The notes below the pieces were generated by a model. That model did no database searches. It was not told the origin of the DNA and was given only the letters and a program-made list of their open reading frames with translations. From an uncultured Bacillaceae bacterium (GTDB taxonomy: Bacteria; Bacillota; Bacilli; Bacillales; Caldibacillaceae), in the NCBI GenBank assembly GCA_937983015.1, contig CALKAK010000014.1, forward strand, positions 1-34,902: DNA of 34,902 nucleotides. Direction: 5' to 3'. This document shows positions 20,770-29,015 of the stretch, in pieces. The position numbers and the translations under genes are program-made. Numbering within the stretch: position 1 is the stretch's first letter; every line of letters begins with the position of its first letter.

Positions 20770-21087
20770 CTATGGAATCAGCCGTACGATCCATTTGACT
20801 AAATAGTCATTGATCGCGCGAATAATTTCGTTTAACGTATGATTGAGATTCATCTCTTCCAACATCCGCTTCTTTTCTTCTAAATGGGTTGCGGATATTT
20901 CCTCACCGAATACGGTCGCTTCTAGTTCACCCCCCTCATTTTCTTCTATTTCCAGTACTTGATTAAAACGAAGATCGTCATAGCCGGCCATTTTCAACAT
21001 ACCTGTACGGGCTTCTTGCATACCGATAATGATCCCGAATAAAAGCATAAGAAGCAAGATCGCCGTTTTCAAGATGAAGCGGAACAT
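20770..21087 (-). CDS. yqxA: YqxA family protein (DUF3679)
   Basis: Small protein of unknown function restricted to endospore formers, found between the gpr/spoIIP genes and lepA. 105 residues: an N-terminal membrane helix (TAILLLMLLFGIIIGMQEA, residues 8-26), the conserved ARTGMLKMAGY just after it, an acidic central part and an amphipathic C-terminus. ATG at 21087 has a strong AAAGGGGGAG site. It lies 84 bases after gpr with no spoIIP between. Assignment rests on position and the N-terminal motif; a role in spore formation is inferred. Confidence 0.8.
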   Translation of the reverse strand: MFRFILKTAILLLMLLFGIIIGMQEARTGMLKMAGYDDLRFNQVLEIEENEGGELEATVFGEEISATHLEEKKRMLEEMNLNHTLNEIIRAINDYLVKWIVRLIP

Positions 21088-21171
21088 GAATCTCCCCCTT
21101 TATCATCCCTTTAATTAGAGTCTATGAAAGTAAAGGGAAAAGATAGACCATATTCATCGTAGCTTGCAAGA

Positions 21172-22299
21172 TCAATGGGTCATAAAACCGGCATTCTCGT
21201 CGTTCACAGCCTTATGCAAAGCGGCATTCAAACCAGAAGCCAGGATATTAGCCATCCGTTCGATGAAAAGATCGACTTCTTTAGGGGTTACCATCAAATT
21301 GTGTCCGAGCGGAGCAAGAACTTCACGAATCAAGGTCCGTTTTTCTTCCTCGTTCAAAAGACCCACGATTCCGAGAAAAGTTTTACGATTTTCTTCATCG
21401 GGGAGGTCTTCTTCTGTCAACACTTTCTTCTTGCCAAAAACTAATCCTGCGGGCGCCAGGGCCCGAGATGGTCGATTTCCTTCGCGCAATTCATGCCCGA
21501 AGTGCTTCAAAATGTAATCTATTGTATCGCTAGTGATCGAAACGGCATCGACAACTGTCGGAACACCGATGGCGATCACAGGGATACCGAGGGTCTGTTC
21601 ACTGATTTCCTTCCGCTTATTTCCGACACCAGAACCCGGATGAATTCCTGTATCGGTAATTTGAATGGTCGCATTGACCCTTTCTAGGGAGCGGGATGCA
21701 AGGGCATCGATGGCGATGACAAAATCCGGCTTTGTTTTTTGCACAACTCCGAAAATGATATCGCTCGTTTCAATACCGGTAACCCCCATTACGCCCGGCG
21801 CGATCGCACTGACCGGACGATATCCTTCACTTACCGATTCCCATGATAAATCGAATAGATGTTTTGTAATCAAGACGTTTTCACAGACGAACGGCCCAAG
21901 AGCATCAGGAGTGACGTAACGGTTTCCGAGGCCGACGATCAGGCAACCGGCATCCTCGGCAATTCCTTTACGCTTTAAAAAATTAGCCAGTTCACGAGCT
22001 ACGACTTGAACCGTGCACGCTTCCAGTTCCTCATCCTGTCTCCGCACCCCCTGGCTGGTGATGGTTAAATAATGTCCGGCTTTTTTCCCAATTCGCTCCA
22101 CACCTTCCGGGGTGATGGTCACTTCGGAAATAGAAATCCCGTTTTCATCCCGTTCCTTAATGATGACACCATTGATCGCCTCTGTTTTTCTCCCGCGTTT
22201 TTCTTCTTCTTCAAGCACCAACTCCCGAGCTTCAACCGCCAGGTCGGTGCGAACGGAAAATTCCTTCATTTCAGCTCCCATCTTGTTCGATCCCTTCAT
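21172..22299 (-). CDS. gpr: Germination protease GPR
   Basis: Aspartic-type protease (family A25) made in the forespore as a zymogen, which degrades small acid-soluble spore proteins during germination. 375 residues, beginning with a short pro-peptide before [11 protein letters not shown]; the core shows [44 protein letters not shown] and [16 protein letters not shown] at 22299 follows GAAGGAAAA; ATG at 22281 and 22269 are in frame too, so the exact propeptide length is uncertain. A sigma-G-type promoter lies directly upstream. spoIIP, which follows gpr in B. subtilis, is missing. Confidence 0.96.
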   Translation of the reverse strand: MKGSNKMGAEMKEFSVRTDLAVEARELVLEEEEKRGRKTEAINGVIIKERDENGISISEVTITPEGVERIGKKAGHYLTITSQGVRRQDEELEACTVQVVARELANFLKRKGIAEDAGCLIVGLGNRYVTPDALGPFVCENVLITKHLFDLSWESVSEGYRPVSAIAPGVMGVTGIETSDIIFGVVQKTKPDFVIAIDALASRSLERVNATIQITDTGIHPGSGVGNKRKEISEQTLGIPVIAIGVPTVVDAVSITSDTIDYILKHFGHELREGNRPSRALAPAGLVFGKKKVLTEEDLPDEENRKTFLGIVGLLNEEEKRTLIREVLAPLGHNLMVTPKEVDLFIERMANILASGLNAALHKAVNDENAGFMTH

Positions 22300-22320
22300 G
22301 AAAATTTTCCTTCAATTGTT

Positions 22321-22350
22321 AAGTATGACCAAAATTCCAAAACTCCATTC
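22321..22350 (-). promoter_or_regulatory. Forespore (sigma-G/sigma-F type) promoter of gpr
   Basis: On the minus strand GAATG (22346-22350) and CATACTT (22321-22327) are separated by 18 bases, close to the sigma-G consensus GMATR - 18 - CATNMTA (the last base differs). Known gpr control in B. subtilis is by sigma-F and sigma-G, so the fit is meaningful. Confidence 0.7.
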
Positions 22351-22373
22351 TCTTTGTTTATCTACGCTTGTTG

Positions 22374-22402
22374 TTGCATATTTTCTGAACGTCTGGTAAA
22401 AT
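22374..22402 (+). promoter_or_regulatory. Sigma-A promoter of rpsT (extended -10)
   Basis: TTGCAT (22374-22379), 17 bases, TAAAAT (22397-22402), with TGG directly before the -10 box. It is divergent from the gpr promoter, 24 bases away. Confidence 0.75.
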
Positions 22403-22470
22403 TACTTTTGTTCTAGGTGATGATCCTTATGGATTGGATAACCCGGCTCGGACAGTAGGAGGTGAATAAA

Positions 22471-22737
22471 TTGGCCAATATTAAATCAGCGATTAAACGG
22501 ATTAAACAAAATGAAAAACGCCGTCTAAGAAACAAGGCTAAAAAATCCGAAATGCGTACGTACATGAAAAAAGTTGAACAAGCTGTATTGAACAACGATC
22601 TAGAAACGGCAAAAGAAACATTAAAAATCGCTGTTCGCAAAATAGATAAAGCAGCATCGAAGGGCATTATCCATAAAAACACAGCCAACCGTTATAAATC
22701 ACGTCTCTATCAAAAAGTAAATAAGTTAAGCAGCTAA
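22471..22737 (+). CDS. rpsT: 30S ribosomal protein bS20
   Basis: Primary 16S rRNA-binding protein of the 30S body. 88 residues, beginning (M)ANIKSAIKRIKQNEKRRLRN and strongly basic and helical throughout, as expected. The start is TTG at 22471, set by a strong AGGAGGTG six bases upstream; the ATG-free frame to 22462 would swallow that site. A UUG start is also used for E. coli rpsT, where it is linked to autoregulation. It is monocistronic, with its own promoter and terminator, and divergent from gpr as in Bacillus. Confidence 0.97.
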   Translation: MANIKSAIKRIKQNEKRRLRNKAKKSEMRTYMKKVEQAVLNNDLETAKETLKIAVRKIDKAASKGIIHKNTANRYKSRLYQKVNKLSS

Positions 22738-22756
22738 TTCTAGCCGATTTTTCATC

Positions 22757-22811
22757 GTAAAAAGCATATGTTTTCATGTGAACGAACATGAAGGAAATCA
22801 TATGCTTTTTT
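22757..22811 (+). terminator. Terminator of rpsT
   Basis: Outer stem AAAAAGCATATG (22759-22770) with CATATGCTTTTT (22799-22810), and inner stem TTCATG / CATGAA (22773-22778, 22787-22792). It runs into a T-tract on the plus strand. Confidence 0.85.
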
Positions 22812-22836
22812 ACATACAAACCGTGTTAATAACATG

Positions 22837-22866
22837 AAAAAGGTCCGGAATCAACCGGACCTTTTT
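22837..22866 (-). terminator. Terminator of holA (bidirectional shape)
   Basis: Twelve-bp stem AAAAAGGTCCGG / CCGGACCTTTTT with a 6-base loop. It ends in T-runs on both strands, so it can stop holA from the minus strand and back up the rpsT terminator from the plus strand. Confidence 0.88.
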
Positions 22867-22878
22867 CCTTTTGTTAGA

Positions 22879-23892
22879 TTAATGAATATGTTTTACAAAG
22901 AACAACTCGAGTAGTTTTTCTTTATCGCCTCCACCTGTTTTCATCTGATAATCAATTTCGGCTAAATCTTCGATCATTTGCAGAATTTTCTGTAAGGAAA
23001 GCCGCTTCGCTTTTCCCATTGCCAATTTAACCCGGTAGGGATGGACTTTTAGACGGGAGGCGATCTGGTTTTGACCGTATCCTTTTTCGCTCAATGTCTT
23101 GACTTGATAAAGGAGCCGCAGCTGGGAAGCGATGAGGGCAGTTATTTTAATCGGTTCTTCGTTGAGCTTTAATAGATCAGAATAAATTTCCAGAACATGG
23201 TCAAGACGATTCTTAACCACATGATCAATCAGGGAAAAAATATTCTCCTCTAGGGAGCGGACCACAAGTTCCTCGACCATCCCGTCATCGATTTCGACGC
23301 CATCTGCGTACAATAATAATTTGTTTAATTCATGATGAATTAACCCTAGATGTGGTCCAACCATCTGGAAAATCTTTTCCGCTGCCGAAAGTTGAATCCT
23401 ACCCCCCCGTTCGTTAATGTATTGCCGGATCCATTGTACGGTATCCTTTTCTGAAAGCTCCTGCGCATCGAGTACGACCCCTTGTTTTTTTAAGGCTTTC
23501 GTCAGGCGCTTCCGTTCATCCAGTTTCTCGTAAGGAGCGATAATGATTAAAATCGTTGTCGGAACCGGATTCGCGATATAACTTTCCAGCACGGGAAGGT
23601 CATGCTCGATCTTTTCCTTCCCTTTCTCCGCGGTTAGGAAAAAGGGATTTTGGATGATGACAATTTTTCTCTCACCGAAAAAAGGAATCGTTTCACAATC
23701 TTCTATCGCCACTGCCACGTTGATTTCTTCCATATCGTATGTATTGAGGTTCAGATCGATCGTATCGTCTTCTAGCGCCTCACGAATAATTAAATTTTTC
23801 GTTTCCTCGATTAAAAATTCCTCTTTTCCATATAATAGATAAAGCGGTGCAAACTTTTTGTTTTTAATCTCTTCCCATATTTTTAAAAACAC
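22879..23892 (-). CDS. holA: DNA polymerase III subunit delta
   Basis: Delta subunit of the clamp loader, which opens the beta clamp. 337 residues: an N-terminal AAA+-like domain that lacks a usable Walker motif, as expected for delta (LYLLYGKEEFLIEETKN, residues about 18-34), then the lid and C-terminal collar domain (SLEENIFSLIDHVVKNR, LKVHPYRVKLAMGKAKR). GTG at 23892 is preceded by AAGGAGA eight to nine bases upstream. It lies between rpsT and yqzM, as in Bacillus, and has its own promoter and terminator. Confidence 0.94.
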   Translation of the reverse strand: MFLKIWEEIKNKKFAPLYLLYGKEEFLIEETKNLIIREALEDDTIDLNLNTYDMEEINVAVAIEDCETIPFFGERKIVIIQNPFFLTAEKGKEKIEHDLPVLESYIANPVPTTILIIIAPYEKLDERKRLTKALKKQGVVLDAQELSEKDTVQWIRQYINERGGRIQLSAAEKIFQMVGPHLGLIHHELNKLLLYADGVEIDDGMVEELVVRSLEENIFSLIDHVVKNRLDHVLEIYSDLLKLNEEPIKITALIASQLRLLYQVKTLSEKGYGQNQIASRLKVHPYRVKLAMGKAKRLSLQKILQMIEDLAEIDYQMKTGGGDKEKLLELFFVKHIH

Positions 23893-23927
23893 GAATGGAT
23901 TCTCCTTGTTCTTATTTGCTTAATTTT

Positions 23928-23956
23928 ATCCTAAGAGAAAAAAACGACCATGACAA
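23928..23956 (-). promoter_or_regulatory. Candidate sigma-A promoter of holA
   Basis: TTGTCA (23951-23956), 17-base spacer and TAGGAT (23928-23933) on the minus strand, 36 bases before the GTG start. Confidence 0.5.
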
Positions 23957-23989
23957 GGGAATACGCACCACTTCTAAAAATAAAACAGA

Positions 23990-24066
23990 GGAATTGGTTA
24001 CAGCAACCAATTCCCATTTTATAGTGAACGCTGAAAAAATTCGTCCCGGAAACGAATTTCCCCAGC
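23990..24066. repeat. Two hairpins in the holA-yqzM divergent region
   Basis: The first is a perfect 10-bp stem GGAATTGGTT / AACCAATTCC (23990-24014) with a 5-base loop; on the minus strand it is followed by a T-rich stretch, like a terminator. The second has an 8-bp stem AAATTCGT / ACGAATTT (24037-24059) inside an outer CGCTG / CAGCG pair (24029-24067). The rest of the ~300-base gap holds the holA and yqzM promoters. Confidence 0.6.
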
Positions 24067-24145
24067 GGTGTATTTATATTTTTTCCCCGTCTTATCTAGG
24101 TTTATTTGTGACAAGAGTTGACAAATCAGGAAGGGATTAAAACTG

Positions 24146-24174
24146 TAGACCTTTTTCCGATTTTTCAGTATACT
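24146..24174 (+). promoter_or_regulatory. Weak candidate promoter of yqzM
   Basis: TAGACC (24146-24151), 17 bases, TATACT (24169-24174) on the plus strand, 27 bases before the yqzM start. A perfect TTGACA at 24118-24123 has no matching -10 box. Confidence 0.4.
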
Positions 24175-24201
24175 TATGGCAAACAAAGGGGAGGGGATGA
24201 A

Positions 24202-24336
24202 ATGAACGAATTCGAACTCGATCCACAATCGAAACGTAACGACTTTGTCGATTCGGTCGTCGGATTTATCGTGTCTTTTGGCTTTTTCGCTTCGATTTTC
24301 CTAATCGCAACTTTGATACAAATCGCCAGTTCTTGA
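24202..24336 (+). CDS. yqzM: YqzM family small membrane protein
   Basis: A 44-residue protein matching YqzM of Bacillus in length, position and sequence: hydrophilic opening NEFELDPQSKRNDFVDSVVG, then one membrane helix (FIVSFGFFASIFLIATLIQI, about residues 22-41). Function unknown. ATG at 24202 follows GGGGAGGGG. It is transcribed against its neighbours comEC and holA, which is also its setting in B. subtilis. It is followed by a terminator at 24378. Confidence 0.9.
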   Translation: MNEFELDPQSKRNDFVDSVVGFIVSFGFFASIFLIATLIQIASS

Positions 24337-24377
24337 TAAACCCTTCAAAAAAATTCATTGTCATTTTACAAAGTGAC

Positions 24378-24406
24378 AAAGACTGCCCGATCCGGCAGTC
24401 TTTTAA
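24378..24406. terminator. Bidirectional terminator between yqzM and comEC
   Basis: Ten-bp perfect stem AAAGACTGCC / GGCAGTCTTT (24378-24387 with 24394-24403), 6-base loop, T-run on the plus strand and TTTG on the minus strand. It serves the two convergent genes. Confidence 0.85.
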
Positions 24407-24419
24407 CATTATATGCACC

Positions 24420-26738
24420 TTAATGAGAAGGGTGATCATCAGTTTCCGCATAATACGAAAATGTACCGTGTTCACGCAAAAAGAAAAACGTGATCGCGCC
24501 GTGAATATCGGTGCGGAAAATGGCGATGTTCCGTTCTTCCAGACGTTCCAGTACCTCCTCATGGGGGTGGCCGAACCGGTTATTTCTCCCGACCGAAATG
24601 ATCGCCACATCCGGGGTGATCCGGTCTAGAAAAACAGACGATGATGATGTTCGGCTTCCATGGTGACCCACTTTCAACACATCGACTGCAAGATCAGGAT
24701 ATTTTGAAATTAACTCCACTTCCCCCTCCCCTTCCAGATCACCGGTAAATAACCAACGGTGCCCACCTAACTCCGTGAAGATGACCAACGACGCGTTATT
24801 ACCGGATCGGGAATTCTTTTCCGGTGCGAGGATATAAAACGAATGTTCACCCTCCTTCCAGTACAAGCCCCGATGCACTTCTGATACTTGAACCCCTTTT
24901 TCTTGTAAAAATCGCATCAATTCGAGTTCCGTTTCTTTTCGATCGGACGTTTTACCGAATACAACTTCATCAACCGGCAATAAAGAGACGATTTTTCCGG
25001 CGGAGCCGAGATGATCCCAGTCACCATGAGTGATGATCAATTTATCTAAATGGCTCACTCCTCTACTTTTTAAAAAGGGAACCACGATATGTTCACCCGG
25101 GTCAAAGGGTTTTCTACGCTTTCTCCATGCTTCCTCGTTGAAATCCATGACTCCACCGGTATCGATCAAGTAATTCCCCTTGTTAAAGGGTAGGCGGATG
25201 AAAATACTGTCTCCCTGTCCCACATCAAGCACGGTTACTTCTCCTCGGGGCGAATATTTCCCCAGTAATGAATGCAAGCAAAAAGGTGTAAGTATAAGCA
25301 CTACGATGATTTTCTTAAATGCTTTCCAGTTTTTCTCAAATAAAATGCCCCCTGCTAAAAAACATACCCAGTAAGTGAGAAAAACAATATCATCCGGTTT
25401 CCCGAGTATGATCGTAAAACGTGGAAAAGTATGCAGCCATTCCGCCAATATATTCGCTACTTTTATCAGAAAAGTTAGGAAGGTGACTAAAGGCATAACG
25501 ATTTCTGGTACAATGACTAGAAGCAAAAAGGTCAGGAAGGCTAGGGGTAGGATGATCAGGGAATACAAGGGAACATACAGGAGATTGACAACAAAACCAA
25601 GAAGAGAGAATTCATAAAAGTGATAGAGGAGAACGGGAATGCTCAGCAACTGCGCGATCCAAGATACGATCGTCATCTTTAAAAACGGGGAACTGAATGT
25701 GGCGAAAATCTTACGAGATAAAATAAGGCCTGCCGTAATAAGATAGGATAGTTGAAAACCGACGTGAAAGAGTGAATACGGGTTGAACGCAATGAACGAT
25801 ATGAAGGTAAAACCAAGTGCATCAAGGGGATGGAGGGAAAAACGCCGCCTGGTCAAAAGCAGTATCATCCACGTCATAAAAACCGCACGATTCACGGATG
25901 GTGATGAACCGGCGAGCACGCTATAGACAGGTAAAAAAATTAAGAGTACGGTATTCGTCGTCTCTTTCGTGAATCCGAAACGAACGAAAAGAACGTACAA
26001 AAAAACGGTCAAGATCGTGATATGTGTGCCGGATATGGCGAGTAAATGAGAAATCCCTAAATTTTGATAGGCACTCATCACATCGGGAGCGATTTCGCTT
26101 GTATCACCGAACAAGAGCGCTTTGACAAACGGTGCTGCATCATCCGGGAAATATGCATCGATCTGGTCCATCCCCTTTTTCCTCAACACCAGTAGATCAG
26201 CGAAAACCGATCGTTTTCCATGTACACAAGATTCAAGTTGATCGACGCGCAACACGTAGTCAACACCTTTTGTTCGCAAATACAATCGATAATCGAAGGC
26301 GTTCGGGTTCGTGGGACCTTGGGGCACCTCGATTACGCCACTTGCTCGGCATACGGTACCTGGTATTAGTAATCGTTCGAAGCGTCGTTTTTCTTCTTCA
26401 GTAGCGAAATAATACACCAACTGCATCTTTTCGCCGCTTTCATGGCGGACGATGGCCTGTAGGCGATCACCATCGATTAGGGGAAACTCCTTAAATTCAA
26501 CCGGAAATTTTCCCTCTGTCCCTGAAAGGGGCAATGCCTTTTCGCAAAAAGCAAAGAAAAAATAGACGAGCCAAAGAGTAAAACTTATCACAAAAATTGT
26601 CAAGTATTTTTGTGAAAAACGTTCTCTCCACAAATACAGGAGAAACCATACCGCAAACAAGCCAATGGGGAAAAAATGATAGGCGATCAGGGCAATAAGG
26701 GAGGTCAACGCAATGTACGCAAAAAAACCGTGAAAAAT
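24420..26738 (-). CDS. comEC: DNA internalization channel ComEC/Rec2
   Basis: Polytopic membrane protein that forms the channel for single-stranded DNA in natural transformation. About 772 residues: N-terminal helices, a DUF4131/OB-like region, a competence domain with many helices and the signature LGISHLLAISGTHITIL, then a C-terminal metallo-beta-lactamase-like domain with VLDVGQGDSIFI, HGDWDHLG and VGHHGSRTSSS, likely the nuclease that degrades the non-entering strand. The start is unusual: AAGGGAGG (26747-26754) lies eight bases before ATT at 26738, and no ATG, GTG or TTG comes in frame until TTG at 26708, 38 bases away. The reading frame stays open upstream. With ATT the N-terminus and length fit relatives. 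Confidence 0.93.
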   Translation of the reverse strand: MFHGFFAYIALTSLIALIAYHFFPIGLFAVWFLLYLWRERFSQKYLTIFVISFTLWLVYFFFAFCEKALPLSGTEGKFPVEFKEFPLIDGDRLQAIVRHESGEKMQLVYYFATEEEKRRFERLLIPGTVCRASGVIEVPQGPTNPNAFDYRLYLRTKGVDYVLRVDQLESCVHGKRSVFADLLVLRKKGMDQIDAYFPDDAAPFVKALLFGDTSEIAPDVMSAYQNLGISHLLAISGTHITILTVFLYVLFVRFGFTKETTNTVLLIFLPVYSVLAGSSPSVNRAVFMTWMILLLTRRRFSLHPLDALGFTFISFIAFNPYSLFHVGFQLSYLITAGLILSRKIFATFSSPFLKMTIVSWIAQLLSIPVLLYHFYEFSLLGFVVNLLYVPLYSLIILPLAFLTFLLLVIVPEIVMPLVTFLTFLIKVANILAEWLHTFPRFTIILGKPDDIVFLTYWVCFLAGGILFEKNWKAFKKIIVVLILTPFCLHSLLGKYSPRGEVTVLDVGQGDSIFIRLPFNKGNYLIDTGGVMDFNEEAWRKRRKPFDPGEHIVVPFLKSRGVSHLDKLIITHGDWDHLGSAGKIVSLLPVDEVVFGKTSDRKETELELMRFLQEKGVQVSEVHRGLYWKEGEHSFYILAPEKNSRSGNNASLVIFTELGGHRWLFTGDLEGEGEVELISKYPDLAVDVLKVGHHGSRTSSSSVFLDRITPDVAIISVGRNNRFGHPHEEVLERLEERNIAIFRTDIHGAITFFFLREHGTFSYYAETDDHPSH

Positions 26739-26764
26739 TCTCGGTCCCTCCCTTGAGACGAAAA

Positions 26765-27292
26765 TTACTTGGACGAAGAATCGGTCGATGACGATCGAGC
26801 GGATTCACGATGCTTATTTTCAATCTCGCGCTGCCGCTCCGCGATCACGTTCGTTAAATGTTTCCAATCAAAATCGACCTTTTCGACACTAACCCCGGCT
26901 TCTTTTAACAGTTCCAGGGCGAACAGGTTATTCCTGTAGTCTTCGGCATAATAGATTTTGCGGATTCCCGCCTGAATGATCGATTTTGTGCAGGGAAGGC
27001 AAGGAAAATGTGTCACGTAAATTTCCGCACCTTCTGTGGGCACTCCGAATTTCGCACATTGCAAGATGGCATTCATCTCCGCGTGAATCGTACGCACACA
27101 ATGGCCATCCACGACATAGCAACCTTTATCGATACAATGCTCACCGCCAGCAATGGATCCATTATACCCCCCGGCGATAATCCGTTTATCGCGAACGATG
27201 GTGGCACCGACGGCAAGTCTCGTGCAAGTGCTGCGCGATGAAAGCAAAAAACTAGTCGCGATAAAGTACTGTTTCCAATCGATACGTTCCAA
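26765..27292 (-). CDS. comEB: ComE operon protein 2, dCMP deaminase-like
   Basis: Zinc-dependent deaminase of the dCMP/cytidine deaminase family, converting dCMP to dUMP in its active relatives; it is not needed for DNA uptake in B. subtilis despite its place in the operon. 175 residues with the zinc motifs HAEMNAI (about residue 70) and CLPCTKSIIQAGI (about 97), and the family opening SCTRLAVGATIV. Start TTG at 27292, with GAGGG seven bases upstream. The last ~25 residues are Ser-rich and charged. It is between comEA and comEC. Confidence 0.95.
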   Translation of the reverse strand: MERIDWKQYFIATSFLLSSRSTCTRLAVGATIVRDKRIIAGGYNGSIAGGEHCIDKGCYVVDGHCVRTIHAEMNAILQCAKFGVPTEGAEIYVTHFPCLPCTKSIIQAGIRKIYYAEDYRNNLFALELLKEAGVSVEKVDFDWKHLTNVIAERQREIENKHRESARSSSTDSSSK

Positions 27293-27368
27293 TTTCGATC
27301 CCTCTTTCTTTTCTGTACATTCGTTATTTCTAGTTTAAAAGGAAGGATATGCCCCGTCAAATCCCTTT

Positions 27369-28034
27369 TCATTTCACCGTGATCAAATCTTGCAATTTTT
27401 CAAAGGATTTTTCACCGATACCGGACACATTCATGATTTCCTCAATGGTTTGAAAAGGCCCCTGGCTCTCACGGTATTCTATAATCGCATTCGCCTTTTG
27501 CGGACCGATACCGGGTAACGTTTGTAGTTCCTCGCGACTAGCCGTATTAATATTTACCTTATTACTCCCGGACGAAGAGCTGCCACCTGTACTATTAGTA
27601 AATGTTCCTACGCTCAGCTGACCCAAATCTTCATCTTTTCGTGGAACATAAATGACCATTTCATCGCTCACCTTTTGCGAGAGATTGATCTTCGTATCAT
27701 CGGCATCTTCTGTTAGTCCTCCCGCCTTAGCCACTACATCCACTACGCGTTCCCCTTCAGAGACCGGATACACTCCTGGTTTTTTAACAGCCCCTTTCAC
27801 ATCGACCATCATCACGGATTGTTCTTCTGCGCCACTTGTTTCGGATTCACCTTCCTCCCTATGGATTTCTTCTTGAGCGACATCAACCTCGTTACTTTCC
27901 ATCACTTCATAAACCCGTCCGGATTCTTCCCTTTCGTCGAGAAAATAATATCCGCAAAATAAGATGATCCCCCCACCGAAAAAGAACCAGTGCTTTTTAT
28001 CCATCAATCTTTGAAAAAAACTGATCCTGGTCAT
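27369..28034 (-). CDS. comEA: Competence protein ComEA, DNA receptor
   Basis: Membrane-anchored DNA receptor for transformation. 221 residues: an N-terminal anchor (HWFFFGGGIILFCGYYFL, about residues 15-32), an acidic stalk, an SLBB domain (VDVKGAVKKPGVYPV and VVAKAGGL, about 75-140), a Ser/Gly linker (STGGSSSSGSNK) and a C-terminal pair of helix-hairpin-helix motifs (LQTLPGIGPQKANAIIEYR, MNVSGIGEKSFEKLQ) that bind double-stranded DNA. ATG at 28034 has AAGGAAGTG upstream. It is first in comEA-comEB-comEC. No clear ComK box (AAAA-5-TTTT pairs) was found in the 58-base gap before it. Confidence 0.96.
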   Translation of the reverse strand: MTRISFFQRLMDKKHWFFFGGGIILFCGYYFLDEREESGRVYEVMESNEVDVAQEEIHREEGESETSGAEEQSVMMVDVKGAVKKPGVYPVSEGERVVDVVAKAGGLTEDADDTKINLSQKVSDEMVIYVPRKDEDLGQLSVGTFTNSTGGSSSSGSNKVNINTASREELQTLPGIGPQKANAIIEYRESQGPFQTIEEIMNVSGIGEKSFEKLQDLITVK

Positions 28035-28039
28035 AAAAC
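28011..28039 (+). promoter_or_regulatory. Weak candidate promoter of comER
   Basis: TTGAAA (28011-28016), 17 bases, TAAAAC (28034-28039) on the plus strand, 52 bases before the comER start. It overlaps the first codons of comEA on the other strand, so the two genes could interfere. Confidence 0.4.
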
Positions 28040-28091
28040 GTCACTTCCTTACATAAAGTTTTATGAGTTGTCATGTAAAGGAGGGATTGGT

Positions 28092-28919
28092 TTGCGGCTC
28101 GGCTTCATCGGTACCGGCAATATGGGGACGGTTCTCATCGAAAGCTTAATCACCGGTAAAGCCGTCACGGACAAGACGATCGGGATCACAAATCGCACCC
28201 CTGAAAAAGCACAGCCATTACTGGACAAACATCCCGGCATTACCTATTATCATAAGCTAGAAAAAATCGTAACTGAAAGTGACATCCTTTTTTTCTGTGT
28301 GAAACAAAACGATCTGTTTACGATCCTGAAGCAAATAAAACCGTATCTCTCCCAAAATCAATGTTTCATTTCCCTGGCGAGCGCTGTCACGACCGAGCAA
28401 CTGGAAACATGGTTTCCTGCCTCCTGGATCCGGTTGATCCCGAGTATCACCAACCGGGCACTAGCGGGTACTTTTCTTTTGACGTTCGGAAAAAACTGCC
28501 ATCCCCGATGGAAAAAAACGGTCCGCACGTTACTAGAAAAAGTTGGTAATCCTGTCGAAATTGATAATCGACACGTGCGAATCGCCGCCGATATTGCGAG
28601 CTGTGGCCCGGCGTTTCTAAGTTTATTGTTGCAAAAAATGGTTTCCGGTGCCGTCAAGAAAGCGAATGTCGATGAACAATTCGCAACGGAATTGGCGAGC
28701 CAGATGCTGATCGGTACGGCAAAACTGCTAGAAAAAAACCATTATACTCTCCAGGAATTACAGGAAAAAGTGTTGGTAAAAGGTGGAATCACAGGAGAGG
28801 GAATTAAAGTATTAGAGGAAGGACGACTAACGGAACTATTTGAAGCGGTCTTTACCGCTACCGCAGAAAAAGCACGTAAAGATGCAGAGGAAGCGAGAAT
28901 ATACTTTGAAAGCGAGTGA
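28092..28919 (+). CDS. comER: ComER, pyrroline-5-carboxylate reductase homologue
   Basis: Member of the ProC/F420-dependent reductase fold divergent from comEA. In B. subtilis it is not needed for competence; reports link relatives to sporulation or biofilm control, so its true reaction is unclear. 275 residues: N-terminal Rossmann motif GFIGTGNMGTVL (residues 4-15), then the dimerisation domain with LEKVGNPVEID, IASCGPAF and LVKGGITGEGI. TTG at 28092 is the start, with AAAGGAGG seven bases upstream; the longer frame back to 27990 reads through that site and into comEA. Confidence 0.93.
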   Translation: MRLGFIGTGNMGTVLIESLITGKAVTDKTIGITNRTPEKAQPLLDKHPGITYYHKLEKIVTESDILFFCVKQNDLFTILKQIKPYLSQNQCFISLASAVTTEQLETWFPASWIRLIPSITNRALAGTFLLTFGKNCHPRWKKTVRTLLEKVGNPVEIDNRHVRIAADIASCGPAFLSLLLQKMVSGAVKKANVDEQFATELASQMLIGTAKLLEKNHYTLQELQEKVLVKGGITGEGIKVLEEGRLTELFEAVFTATAEKARKDAEEARIYFESE

Positions 28920-28980
28920 TATGTTTTTTATTCGCCATGTTTCCCAAAAATCCTGCTGGACGTTCCTCGTATAAAATAAT

Positions 28981-29009
28981 AAAAATCAGGGAGGAGAGTC
29001 CCTGACTTT
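28981..29009. terminator. Bidirectional terminator between comER and yqeM
   Basis: Stem TCAGGGA / TCCCTGA (28985-28991, 28998-29004) with a 6-base loop. T-rich on both sides: CTTTT on the plus strand and TTTTTATTATTTT on the minus strand. Confidence 0.85.
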
Positions 29010-29015
29010 TACCTT

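Noticed and set aside
24118..24123. Perfect TTGACA upstream of yqzM as the -35 box
   Set aside because: No acceptable -10 box at 16-18 bases; the weaker pair at 24146-24174 is better placed.
28035..28091. Possible ComK boxes before comEA
   Set aside because: The gap has CATAAA-TTTATG symmetry but no AAAA-5-TTTT pairs at the required spacing.
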